Assembly: GCA_964370855.1 (NCBI GenBank) | Contig: CAYJMF010000015.1 | Location: forward strand, 1 to 56,734 | Source of the DNA: JAKLKS01 sp964370855 | Lineage (GTDB): Bacteria; Planctomycetota; JAJSAM01; JAKLKS01 | Length of the DNA: 56,734 nucleotides | Direction: 5' to 3' | Shown here: positions 7,757-15,322 of the stretch, piece by piece | Position numbering within the stretch: the first letter of the stretch is position 1 | How the letters are laid out: each line of letters opens with the position of its first letter | Position numbers and translations under genes: made by a program | Notes under the pieces: generated by a model | What the model was told of the DNA's origin: nothing | Databases searched by the model: none | What the model saw: the letters and a program-made list of their open reading frames with translations, nothing else

Positions 7757-8488
7757 ATGCCCGCCCCCCATCACACCCTCGTCCTCGAGGGCCGGACCTA
7801 CCGGATCCGGGAGGTCCTGAAGGCCGACCGGTACGCCCGATCGACCCTGCTGGAGGACGCCCGGGGGCGGCGCTTCGTGCTGAAGGAATCGGTGATGCGC
7901 CTCCCGCCGGGGGTGCGGGTGCCCCCCCTGGCGGCGCTCCTGGCCCGCCACGAGGCCGACCTCTTCGAGCGCCTCGCCGGGATCCCGGGGATCCCCCGCC
8001 TGACGGCCCGGCCGAGGCCCGACGCCTTCCTGCGGGAGTACGTCGAGGGGGACACGGTGCGCAACACCGACCCCCTGCCGGAGGGGTTCTTCGCCTCCCT
8101 CGAGGAGGTGCTCCGGGCGGTGCACGGGCGGGGGGTCGCCTACGTGGACCTCGCCAAGGAGGAGAACGTCCTCGTCGGGGAGGACGGGCGGGCCTGGCTC
8201 GTGGACTTCCAGATCTCCATCGCCCGGGAGGGGCCGCTCCGGGCGCTGGTGGGCCGGTTCCAGAGGGAGGACCTCTACCACCTCAGCAAGATGCGCCTCC
8301 GCCGGGCGCCGGGGGACGCCACCGAGGAGGACCGCCGCCGCGTCGCCTCGCGGGGCCGCCTCGGCCGCCTCCACCGCGCCACCGTCAAGAAGGCCTACAA
8401 CCTCCTCACGAGGCACCTCGTCAAACGCTGGTCCGGCGCCGGCGAAGGCAGGGAGAGGGGAAAAGGCGGGGACGTTCTCAAGTTATAA
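7757..8488 (+). CDS. small protein-kinase-like (WaaP/RIO-like) protein
   Basis: A 243-residue protein with a minimal kinase fold. The candidate ATP-binding lysine is Lys43 (RFVLKES). The catalytic loop is GVAYVDLAKEENVLV with Asp131 and Asn137, and the metal-binding Asp150 is in LVDFQIS (a DFQ variant of DFG). Small kinases of this type include lipopolysaccharide-core (WaaP) and RIO-like enzymes; which substrate applies is not visible. The next gene is a GT39 glycosyltransferase, which fits a cell-envelope role. The last codons (DVLKL) and the TAA lie inside the left arm of the palindromic element at 8463-8566, so the repeat provides the stop codon. CAAAAT lies 7 bases before the ATG. Confidence 0.65.
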   Translation: MPAPHHTLVLEGRTYRIREVLKADRYARSTLLEDARGRRFVLKESVMRLPPGVRVPPLAALLARHEADLFERLAGIPGIPRLTARPRPDAFLREYVEGDTVRNTDPLPEGFFASLEEVLRAVHGRGVAYVDLAKEENVLVGEDGRAWLVDFQISIAREGPLRALVGRFQREDLYHLSKMRLRRAPGDATEEDRRRVASRGRLGRLHRATVKKAYNLLTRHLVKRWSGAGEGRERGKGGDVLKL

Positions 8489-8566
8489 AGTTATTCCCCC
8501 TCCCACGCAGGGAGTGCCGAGGGCGCTTCGTGGAATAACTTTATAACTTGAGAACGTCCCCGCCTT
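8463..8566. repeat. palindromic element A (GGGGACG family), 35-bp perfect arms
   Basis: Arms 8463-8497 and 8532-8566 are exact inverted complements of 35 bases. They start AAGGCGGGGACG and run into an A/T-rich inner part (AAGTTATAAAGTTATT). The loop is 34 bases. The arm sequence is the same as in element C at 32149-32262 while the loop differs. The left arm carries the stop codon of the upstream gene. Confidence 0.95.
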
Positions 8567-8580
8567 CCCCCTCCCTCGGG

Positions 8581-8586
8581 TACCGT
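8581..8586 (+). promoter_or_regulatory. -10 box TACCGT, leaderless start
   Basis: TACCGT lies 6 bases before GTG at 8593, matching the leaderless pattern seen at many genes. It decides the start against the in-frame TTG at 8548 inside the repeat arm. Confidence 0.5.
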
Positions 8587-8592
8587 TATCGC

Positions 8593-10284
8593 GTGATCGG
8601 GTGCGGCGGGGACATCGACCTCGAGCCGGGGACCGGGCGAAGGACGCCGCTCCTCCTCCTCGCCGGGGTCGTCCTCGCTTTCGTCCTGCTCTGCCTGCCC
8701 GGCCTCGGGATCCACGCGCTGTTCGATCCCGACGAGGGCTACTACCCGGCCGCCGCCGCGGAGAGCCTGCGCCACGGCCACCCCCTCGACCTGACCCTCA
8801 ACGAGCAGCCCCGCTGGAACAAGCCGCCCCTCGCCTACGCGCTCATGCAGGGCGCCTTCCTCCTCTTCGGGAGGAACGAGTTCGCCGCCCGCCTGCCCTC
8901 GGTCCTCGAGGGGGCCTGCCTCGTGGGCATCCTCCTCCTCGCCACCGCCAGCGTGGCCGGCCTCCGGGCCGGGCTCCTGGCGGCGATGGTCCTCGCCACG
9001 ACCCTCGGCCACCAGGTGATGAGCCGCGCAGCCCACCCGGAGATGGGCCTCGTCCTCGGCACCGCGTCGGCGGAGCTCCTCCTCGCGCTGTGGTTCGTCT
9101 CCCCCGACGGGGCGCGGCCCCGGTGGATCCCCTGGACCGCGGGCCTCGCCATGGGATTCGGCTTCCTCGCCAAGGGCCCCGTGACGCTGGCCCTGCCGGC
9201 GCTCATGCTCGTCGCCGGGATGCTCCTCGTGCCGCGGCGGAACCGGCCCTCCGCCGGGGAGGCGGCCCGCGCCTTCGGCATCGCCGCCGCCGTCGCCCTC
9301 GCCCTGGCGTCCCCCTGGTTCCTCTGGATGGGGGCGCGCCACGGGGAGGTGTTCTGGCGGACCGTGTTCGGGCAGCTCGGCCACTACACCGCCGACGACT
9401 TCGAGCACGCCTACTCCAGCCCCCTCTACTTCGTCCCGGTCCTCGCCGTCGCCTTCCTCCCCTGGACCGCCTTCCTCCCCCGGACCCTCCGGGGGCTTCG
9501 CAGGGACGACCCCGGGCCCGCGCCGCGGTTCCTCCTGCTCATGGCCCTGGCCGCCGGAACCTCGCTCCTTTTCTGGTCCCTCTCCTCGAGCCAGCTCCCG
9601 AGCTACGGCCTCGTGTTCCTGCCGCCGCTGGCGGCGGTGGTGGGGATGGGCCTGGACCGGATCCTCGAAGGGTCGGACGGAGCGGGGAGACCGTTGCCGG
9701 GTTTCTCCCCGGAGCTCAGCGTCCTCGTCCTCCTGTCCCTCTGCCTGGCGCTCTCCGGCGTGCTGTTCCCCTCACTTCTCGCGAAACCCTTCCGAGGCGT
9801 CCCCGCCGGGAGCCTCACCCCGGAGGAACTCCGACGGATCGGCGGGCACACCCTCGTCGCCTCCTTTCCCGCGCTCCTCGCCCTGGCGATCTGCGCCCGC
9901 CGCGGCCTCCTCCGGCTCCCGGCCGTCGCCCTCTGGGGGATCGGGCTCCTCTTCGGGCTCGCGTCCGTCGCGGGCCGGCTCGAGGGCATCCAGCCTCCCG
10001 CCCGGGCCTTCGCCGCCCTCGTCGAAACGGGCAGCCCCTCCCCCGACGCCCCCCTCGCCGTCTACCGGAAGCGACTTCCCTCCCTCTCCTTCTACACCGG
10101 GAGGAAGGTCCCCTGGCCCCACACGGAAGCCGAACTCGCCGCCTTCCTCGACGCCCCCGCCCCCGCCGGCGCGCCGCGGTGGCTCGTCATCCGCGGGCGC
10201 CACCTCGGCGCGATCCCCGCGGGCCGCCCCTGGACGGAGGCCGGCGCGGCCGGCGAGTGGCGCCTCCTCCGCTTCCCTCGCTGA
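8593..10284 (+). CDS. GT39/ArnT-like polyprenyl-phosphate-sugar glycosyltransferase
   Basis: A 563-residue polytopic membrane protein of the dolichyl-phosphate-mannose/ArnT superfamily. These enzymes move a sugar from a polyprenyl-phosphate carrier to lipid A, protein or another acceptor on the outer face of the inner membrane. After the first transmembrane helix comes the loop LFDPDEGYYPAAAAESLRHG, with the acidic DPDE pair expected at the active site, then NKPPLAYALMQG. Roughly a dozen hydrophobic helices follow. The C-terminal 100 residues are a soluble periplasmic-like domain. GTG at 8593 is chosen because TACCGT sits 6 bases upstream; the longer TTG alternative begins in the repeat. The 3' end overlaps the convergent pseudouridine synthase gene by 98 bases. 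Confidence 0.85.
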   Translation: MIGCGGDIDLEPGTGRRTPLLLLAGVVLAFVLLCLPGLGIHALFDPDEGYYPAAAAESLRHGHPLDLTLNEQPRWNKPPLAYALMQGAFLLFGRNEFAARLPSVLEGACLVGILLLATASVAGLRAGLLAAMVLATTLGHQVMSRAAHPEMGLVLGTASAELLLALWFVSPDGARPRWIPWTAGLAMGFGFLAKGPVTLALPALMLVAGMLLVPRRNRPSAGEAARAFGIAAAVALALASPWFLWMGARHGEVFWRTVFGQLGHYTADDFEHAYSSPLYFVPVLAVAFLPWTAFLPRTLRGLRRDDPGPAPRFLLLMALAAGTSLLFWSLSSSQLPSYGLVFLPPLAAVVGMGLDRILEGSDGAGRPLPGFSPELSVLVLLSLCLALSGVLFPSLLAKPFRGVPAGSLTPEELRRIGGHTLVASFPALLALAICARRGLLRLPAVALWGIGLLFGLASVAGRLEGIQPPARAFAALVETGSPSPDAPLAVYRKRLPSLSFYTGRKVPWPHTEAELAAFLDAPAPAGAPRWLVIRGRHLGAIPAGRPWTEAGAAGEWRLLRFPR

Positions 10285-11242
10285 GCCCGAGGGCGTCGAG
10301 CACCCGCCGCAGTTCCTCCGGCAGCGGCGCCTCCACGACGAGCCGCTTCCCCGTGACGGGGTGCTTGAGGTCCACCCGCGCCGCGTGGAGGAACTGCCGC
10401 CACAGCCCGAACTGCGCCTTCGCCTCCTCGTTGCGCCGCCGGTCCCCGTAGGTCGAATCCCCGAGGACCGGGTGGCCTATGTGGCGGAGATGGGCGCGGA
10501 TCTGGTGGGTGCGTCCCGTCCGCGGCCGCACCTCGAGGAGCGCGCACCCCCCGGCGTCGTCGAGCACGCGGTACCCCGTCACCGCCTCCGGGTCCGACGC
10601 CCCGCCGACGAACACCTTGGGCCCGTCCCCCTTCGGCATGTCCTGCCGCCGGAGGGGCGCGTCGATGACCCCCTCGCGGGGCTCCGGGACGCCGAGGACC
10701 AGGGCGAGGTAGACCTTCGCCACCTCCCGCTTCCGCAGCGCGTCCTCCAGGCCGCGCAGCCCCTCCGCGGAGAGCCCCGCGAGCACCACCCCCGAGGTGT
10801 CCCTGTCGAGCCGGTGGGCGAGGGCGGGCCGGAAGGTGTGGCCCCGCCGCCCGGGGAAGGCCCGCAGGATGGCGTCCAGCAGGGTCGGCTCGTCCCCGTC
10901 CTCCCCCTCGTGGACGAGGAGCCGCGCGGGCTTGTTCACGGCGAGCACGTCGGCGTCGTGGTGGAGCACCGTCAGCGGGGGCGGCGCCGCCCCGCCCCGG
11001 GCCGCCGCGGGGCTTCCGCGGAGGTCCTTCATCCGCTCCCCGAGGAAGAGGGTCAGGGTGTCCCCCTCGACGAGGCGCGCCTCGGGAGGGGCCTTCCTCC
11101 CGTTCACCGTCACCTGCTTCGTGCGCAGGAGCTTGAACACCAGGGAGTAGGTCGCCCGGGGGAGGTACTTCCGGACGAAGCGGTCCACGCGCTGTCCCGC
11201 GTCGTCGGGCCCGATGGTGAGGGTGGTCCCTGCTCCGGTCAC
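10187..11242 (-). CDS. RluA-family 23S rRNA pseudouridine synthase (RluC-like)
   Basis: A 351-residue enzyme that isomerises uridine to pseudouridine in RNA. It has an N-terminal S4 RNA-binding domain (FKLLRTKQVTVNGRKAPPEA) and a catalytic domain with HRLDRDTSGVVLAG, whose Asp is the nucleophile. GRTHQIRAHL and GDSTYG follow. The S4 sequence is most like RluC, which modifies 23S rRNA, but exact sites cannot be told. GTG at 11242 is chosen because TATCCT lies 6 bases upstream. The last 35 residues are Arg/Gly-rich with no counterpart in the usual family and overlap the convergent glycosyltransferase gene by 98 bases, so the extension may be recent. Confidence 0.88.
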   Translation of the reverse strand: MTGAGTTLTIGPDDAGQRVDRFVRKYLPRATYSLVFKLLRTKQVTVNGRKAPPEARLVEGDTLTLFLGERMKDLRGSPAAARGGAAPPPLTVLHHDADVLAVNKPARLLVHEGEDGDEPTLLDAILRAFPGRRGHTFRPALAHRLDRDTSGVVLAGLSAEGLRGLEDALRKREVAKVYLALVLGVPEPREGVIDAPLRRQDMPKGDGPKVFVGGASDPEAVTGYRVLDDAGGCALLEVRPRTGRTHQIRAHLRHIGHPVLGDSTYGDRRRNEEAKAQFGLWRQFLHAARVDLKHPVTGKRLVVEAPLPEELRRVLDALGLSEGSGGGATRRPRRPPSRGGPRGSRRGGARG

Positions 11243-11317
11243 GGGGGCAGGATACCCCGCGCCGGGTCCGTCCCGGGGATGGAAGACGGCGGGAGGGGCT
11301 GCTGGTAGGATCCCTCC
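11243..11317. promoter_or_regulatory. divergent promoters with two leaderless starts
   Basis: TATCCT on the minus strand (11249-11254) lies 6 bases before the GTG at 11242. TAGGAT on the plus strand (11306-11311) lies 6 bases before the ATG at 11318. Neither gene has room for a leader. This is the clearest pair supporting leaderless transcription. Confidence 0.65.
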
Positions 11318-12028
11318 ATGCCCAAGCTCGTCTTCACCTCGGGGAAGGCATCGGGTCAGGCCCACCCGCTCACGAGGGCCCTCGTCCTCGGGCGCCAGAA
11401 GGGCGTCGACGTCCTCGTCGACGACATCGGCGCCTCCCGGGAGCACGCCAAGGTCTTCCAGCAGGACGGCGACTGGTTCGTCATCGATCTCAACAGCCGC
11501 AACGGCACCAAGGTGAACGGCTCCCGCATCACGCGGTGGCGCCTCCACCACGGCGACGAGATCGCCATCGGCACCACCGTCGCCCGGTTCGACGCGCCGG
11601 AACTGGCGGCGAAGGCGCCCCCGGCCGCCGCCGCGCCGCCCCCCCCGCCGGCGGCCCGGCCCGCCCCCGGCGCAGCCCCCGCCTCCCCGCCCCCCGCCGC
11701 ACGCGGGCCCTCGGCCATCGAGCGGGAGCGGGAGCGCCTCCGCTCCGCCGACGCGGAGAAGCGGCCGCCCGGCGCCCGCGCCGCCGCCGACGACGGCAGC
11801 GGCGTCGTCATCAAGGAGACGGTCCTCCAGTACGGCCGCATCGACGGCCGCGGCGGCCTCATGAAGGACGACCTCGGGCAGAGGGGGCCGCTGTTCAAGC
11901 TGGTGCTCTACGCCGGCCTCGCCCTCGTCTTCGCCGGCATCGTCTGGGGGGTCGTCTCGGCCCTCGACGAGCCTCCTCCCGACGAGAGCCAGCCCGAGGA
12001 CGTCCCCGGGGAGGTCGCGCCGAAGTAG
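11318..12028 (+). CDS. FHA-domain protein with C-terminal transmembrane helix
   Basis: A 236-residue protein. Residues 1-90 form an FHA domain, a phosphothreonine-peptide binder, with the conserved LGRQ, IGASREHAKV, DLNSRNGTKVNG and HHGDEIAIG blocks. An Ala/Pro-rich linker (95-145) and a charged segment follow. One hydrophobic helix near 190-212 precedes a short acidic tail. The FHA domain should face the cytoplasm and recruit proteins phosphorylated by Ser/Thr kinases; the nearest such kinase gene is about 30 kb away. The start is fixed by TAGGAT 6 bases before the ATG. Confidence 0.88.
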   Translation: MPKLVFTSGKASGQAHPLTRALVLGRQKGVDVLVDDIGASREHAKVFQQDGDWFVIDLNSRNGTKVNGSRITRWRLHHGDEIAIGTTVARFDAPELAAKAPPAAAAPPPPPAARPAPGAAPASPPPAARGPSAIERERERLRSADAEKRPPGARAAADDGSGVVIKETVLQYGRIDGRGGLMKDDLGQRGPLFKLVLYAGLALVFAGIVWGVVSALDEPPPDESQPEDVPGEVAPK

Positions 12029-12099
12029 GGAAATCCCCGCCCCCCTTGACGCGGGGGCACCACGGGTCCATCATGGGGTCTCCTCAGGAGGCCTCCGGG

Positions 12100-13128
12100 A
12101 TGAGAGCCAGCCTGCACGCCGCGCTCCTCTTCGTCGCGTTGCCCATCGCCGCCGCCCCCCCTCCGGCGCCCCCGGCGGAAGAGCGGCCCTTCCCCGTGGA
12201 TCGCACCCAGATCCTCTCCGACGAGAAGGTCGTCTACACCGTCGAGGGGCGGGTGCGCATCCCGAAGGGCGTCGAGATCACCTGCCAGAAGGACGTCCAC
12301 GTGAAGGCGAAGGGGTCGGCCCCCGCCATCATCGAGGTCGAGGGCTCCCTCAAGGTCCACGGCGTCGGGGACCGGGAGGTGATCTTCGAGAAGGTCTTCG
12401 TGGAGCCGCAGAAGACCTTCAAGTCGATCTTCCTCGACATGTGCTGGTTCCGCGACGGGGGCGGCGTCCGGACCCCCGAGGGGGTCGCCGTCTCCGGGGA
12501 TCTCTTCCTGGAGCTCTGCGACCTCTCCAAGGGGGCGGGGTTCGAGGTCGTCGTCGAGCAGGGGGAGGTGAAGATGTCCTCCATCTGCTCCGACGGGCCC
12601 ACCCGGATCCGCGTGGTCCGGCCACCGGACGCGAAGAGCGACCGGGTCCGGGTCTTCCTGCGGGGATCGGGGGACGGAGGCATCTGCAAGAACCACTCCT
12701 CCCGGCGCGGCTTCGGGGGCGGCCTCGAGGTGGACGGGGGCGAGGACGTGACCATCCAGCTCAGCCGGACCGGGGGGGCCCTCACGGCGGTCCGGAACTG
12801 GGGGAAGCGGCTCATCTTCGACGGGATGAAGGTGAACTCCGAGACCCTGGAGTTCTCCCACCGCGACGCGGGGAAGTTCGCCGCCGTCCAGTGCGCCAAG
12901 CTCGACATCTACGCCGGGAAGGTCGTCGCGAAGGCGCCCCTCGCCAAGGGCGTGAAGGACGTCCTCACCATGGACCGCTGCTGGTTCAACGGGATCGAGG
13001 ACCCGAAGAAGGTCTTCGCCGACGTGATCCAGGACAACGCCGACGATCCGGAGAACAACGGGGTCCACGTCCAGCTCCCCAAGATCAACGCGCGCCCCCT
13101 CGAACTCGCGGGAGCGATGGACCGGTGA
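12100..13128 (+). CDS. exported protein, probable beta-helix-like, tandem paralogue 1
   Basis: A 342-residue protein with a signal peptide (MRASLHAALLFVALPIAAA). AGGAGG lies 8 bases before the ATG at 12100, so I prefer this over the in-frame ATG at 12073. The mature part has repeating short beta segments with hydrophobic/charged alternation, such as VVYTVEGRVRIPKGVEITC, EVEGSLKVHGVGDREVIFEK and LTMDRCWFNGI. This resembles right-handed parallel beta-helix proteins that bind or cut polysaccharide, but I see no catalytic motif. It shares the frame PFPVDR...VVYTVEG...REVIFE...LELAGAMDR with the next gene, so the two arose by tandem duplication. The genes overlap by 4 bases. Confidence 0.65.
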   Translation: MRASLHAALLFVALPIAAAPPPAPPAEERPFPVDRTQILSDEKVVYTVEGRVRIPKGVEITCQKDVHVKAKGSAPAIIEVEGSLKVHGVGDREVIFEKVFVEPQKTFKSIFLDMCWFRDGGGVRTPEGVAVSGDLFLELCDLSKGAGFEVVVEQGEVKMSSICSDGPTRIRVVRPPDAKSDRVRVFLRGSGDGGICKNHSSRRGFGGGLEVDGGEDVTIQLSRTGGALTAVRNWGKRLIFDGMKVNSETLEFSHRDAGKFAAVQCAKLDIYAGKVVAKAPLAKGVKDVLTMDRCWFNGIEDPKKVFADVIQDNADDPENNGVHVQLPKINARPLELAGAMDR

Positions 13129-14078
13129 GGGCCGCGGCCCTCCTCGTCGCGCTCCTCCTCCCCGCCGCCCCTCCCCCGCCCGACGAGAAGCCCTTCCCCG
13201 TCCCCGACCGGAGCATGATCCTCCGGGAGGAGAAGACCGTCTACGTCGTGGACGGATCCGTCACCATCCCCCGCGGCGTCGAGATCTCCATCCAGAAGGA
13301 CGTCCGCATCAAGGGCAAAGGGGGAGCCGCCGCGACCATCGTGGTCGAGGGGAACCTGGAGGTGCACGGGGTGGCGTCGCGGGAGGTCATCTTCGAGGGG
13401 GTCACAATCGTCCCCGCCGCCGCCTTCCAGAAGATCCAGCTCGACACCTGCATCTTCCGCGGCGGCGGCGTCCTCACCGCCGAGGGGGCCGCCGCCGCGG
13501 GGAACCTCCAGATCCAGCACTGCACCTTCGACGGGAGCGCGCGCATCGGCCTGACCGTGTCCGCCGGATCCGTCGAGATCCTCGACGGGGGCGCCGGCGG
13601 GGTCCTCCGCCTCCTCGGGGCGAAGCCCGAGGGGGGGACCAACCGGGTGAAGGCGGTCCTCCGGGGCGTCAACGCCGACGGCCTCCACGCCGAGGGCATC
13701 GCCGACCTCACGGTGCGGATCTGCTCCTTCGACGCGGGCCCCGTGACTCTCCGGGACGTCGCGAACCTCACCTTCGACGGCTGCAAGGTCCGGGCGAAGG
13801 AGATCTCCTTCCTCCAGTCGAAGGCCGGGGGGTTCGCGAAGACGAAGGTGATGAAGTGCGACCTCTACTCGAAGAGGATCGTCTTCCGCGCCCCGTCCGA
13901 CCCGAAGGTCGCCGACGCCGTCGTCCTCGACAAGTGCTGGTTCGAGGGGGAGCGCGACACCGGGGCCATCGCCGCCCGCGTCGTGGACGGGGAGGACGAG
14001 AAGGACAACAACGTCCGCGTCCGGTGGGTCAATCCCCTCGAGCGGCCCCTGGAGCTCGCGGGGAGCGTGGATCGGTAG
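13125..14078 (+). CDS. exported protein, probable beta-helix-like, tandem paralogue 2
   Basis: A 317-residue paralogue of the preceding protein with the same order of landmarks: PFPVPDRSMILREEKTVYVV, KGKGGAAATIVVEGNLEVHG, REVIFEG, LDKCWFEGE and the ending PLELAGSVDR. It starts with GTG overlapping the previous stop (GTGA), so the pair is translationally coupled. It has a short signal peptide. Cysteines recur once per putative coil (LDTCIF, IQHCTF, RICSF, FDGCKV, MKCDLY, DKCWF), a regular spacing consistent with a repeat solenoid. Function unknown. Palindromic element B lies immediately downstream. Confidence 0.65.
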   Translation: MRAAALLVALLLPAAPPPPDEKPFPVPDRSMILREEKTVYVVDGSVTIPRGVEISIQKDVRIKGKGGAAATIVVEGNLEVHGVASREVIFEGVTIVPAAAFQKIQLDTCIFRGGGVLTAEGAAAAGNLQIQHCTFDGSARIGLTVSAGSVEILDGGAGGVLRLLGAKPEGGTNRVKAVLRGVNADGLHAEGIADLTVRICSFDAGPVTLRDVANLTFDGCKVRAKEISFLQSKAGGFAKTKVMKCDLYSKRIVFRAPSDPKVADAVVLDKCWFEGERDTGAIAARVVDGEDEKDNNVRVRWVNPLERPLELAGSVDR

Positions 14079-14092
14079 GCGGGCGGTGCAAA

Positions 14093-14187
14093 GGGGACGT
14101 TCCTAACTAATTCACTTATTCCGTGGTCCACCCTCGCGAATTGCCGGGGGGGGTGGAGGAATAAGTGAATTAGTTAGGAACGTCCCC
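14093..14187. repeat. palindromic element B (GGGGACG family), 30-bp perfect arms
   Basis: Arms 14093-14122 and 14158-14187 are exact inverted complements, beginning GGGGACGTTCCTAACTAATT and ending TTATTCC. The loop is 35 bases. It lies between two convergent gene ends. The stem sequence differs from elements A and C at many positions, yet both arms changed together. Confidence 0.95.
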
Positions 14188-14212
14188 GCCTCTTTTCCCT
14201 TCGCCCCCGCCG

Positions 14213-15178
14213 CTACCTGTTCCGGTAGCGATCGTGGCAGTCCTTGCAGGAGACGCCGACGCGGTCGAGCGCCTTCCCGGCCCCCTCGGCGTCGCCGGCC
14301 TTGAGGGCCTTCTCCAGGTCCCAGGCGGCGTTCTCCGCGCCCGAGGCCCACCCCTGGAAGTCGGCGGGCTTCGCCTTCGCCGCGTCGAGCCGCTGCATCT
14401 CGCGGAAGTGCTCGGCGAGGATGCGGGCCTCGTGGGCCGGGGAGACGTCGGGCATGTCCGCGGGGGACTTCCAGCCCGCGGCCTTCACCCTGCGCATCCG
14501 CGAGAAGGTGTTGTCGATGTTCACCATCGACTCGACGAGGTCGGGGACGCGGGCCGTCGGCGGGAGGTCGGCCTCCGTCACCCCGGCCAGCTCCTCCTCC
14601 GTGACGGGCCGGAAGTTCGCCACGTCCCGGTAGAGCCCCTCGTAGCCGTGGTCCGTCCCCGCCCGCTCCATCTCGGCGACGGCCTGCGCGCAGGAGACGC
14701 CGTCGAGGGTCATCCATGCGATGACGCCGGCCGCGGGGCCGCGGTGCTTCCCGTGGTGGCAGTGGACGAAGAGCCCCCCCTCGGCGGATTTCGCGGCGGC
14801 GGCGATCCTCACCTGCTGCTCCCGGGTGATGCCGGCGTACTCGATGGGCACGTGGATGTACCGGATGCCGTGGCGTGCCGCCCCCTCCACGTCGGGCCGG
14901 GAGCCGTCCACGCTGAGGATGGTCCCCACCCCGAGGCGGGCGAGGAGGGCGAAGGCGGCATCCCCCTCCGGTTGCGCGCCGCGGAGGAGCCCCGGGGCGA
15001 CCTCCGCCATGCCGTGGATGCCGGCCTCCTCCCCGAGGCGGGCGACCTCCTCCGCGGGGAGGCCCGTGGCCGGGGGAGGGACGCGCGCCGGGGCGGGATC
15101 CGCCGGGGAGGAGCAGGCGGGGACGGCGCAGGCGGCGGCGAGGGCGAAGGCGAGGAGGAGGGAGGGAGCCGGTTTCAT
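14213..15178 (-). CDS. dual-specificity-phosphatase-like lipoprotein fused to a cytochrome c'-like domain
   Basis: A 321-residue protein. The N-terminus is a lipoprotein signal (LAAACAVPACSS). Residues 55-190 match the cysteine-phosphatase fold, with the P-loop HCHHGKHRG (Cys140, Arg146) preceded by a beta strand. The second half is helical and ends VSCKDCHDRYRNR, a CxxCH haem-attachment motif (Cys311 to His315) five to ten residues from the C-terminus, as in cytochrome c'/c556 four-helix bundles. The product would be an envelope protein joining a tyrosine-phosphatase-like domain to a c-type haem. The ATG at 15178 is chosen for its lipoprotein signal and the GGAG upstream. Both motifs are seen; the combined role is unknown. 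Confidence 0.75.
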   Translation of the reverse strand: MKPAPSLLLAFALAAACAVPACSSPADPAPARVPPPATGLPAEEVARLGEEAGIHGMAEVAPGLLRGAQPEGDAAFALLARLGVGTILSVDGSRPDVEGAARHGIRYIHVPIEYAGITREQQVRIAAAAKSAEGGLFVHCHHGKHRGPAAGVIAWMTLDGVSCAQAVAEMERAGTDHGYEGLYRDVANFRPVTEEELAGVTEADLPPTARVPDLVESMVNIDNTFSRMRRVKAAGWKSPADMPDVSPAHEARILAEHFREMQRLDAAKAKPADFQGWASGAENAAWDLEKALKAGDAEGAGKALDRVGVSCKDCHDRYRNR

Positions 15179-15258
15179 GGGAGTCTCCGTGGAGGATCGC
15201 AGACGACCATCAAGGCAAGCGCCGTGCCCTTGGACAGGAGCGGAATGGACCGGAAACC

Positions 15259-15274
15259 GTATCATTTTCGATAC
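15259..15274. promoter_or_regulatory. A/T-rich palindrome GTATC-N6-GATAC
   Basis: GTATC (15259-15263), a 6-base spacer and GATAC (15270-15274), standing out in G/C-rich sequence between two minus-strand genes. It may be an operator or part of a terminator. A related palindrome is at 49763-49785. Confidence 0.35.
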
Positions 15275-15322
15275 AGTCCGGCGGCTCCCCGGGAACGGGA
15301 CGGGAAGTTCGAGACCCGCTCC

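Noticed and set aside
8548..8592. Glycosyltransferase start at TTG 8548 in the repeat arm
   Set aside because: It is possible in principle, as in queG, but TACCGT 6 bases before the GTG at 8593 and the position of the first membrane helix favour the shorter form.
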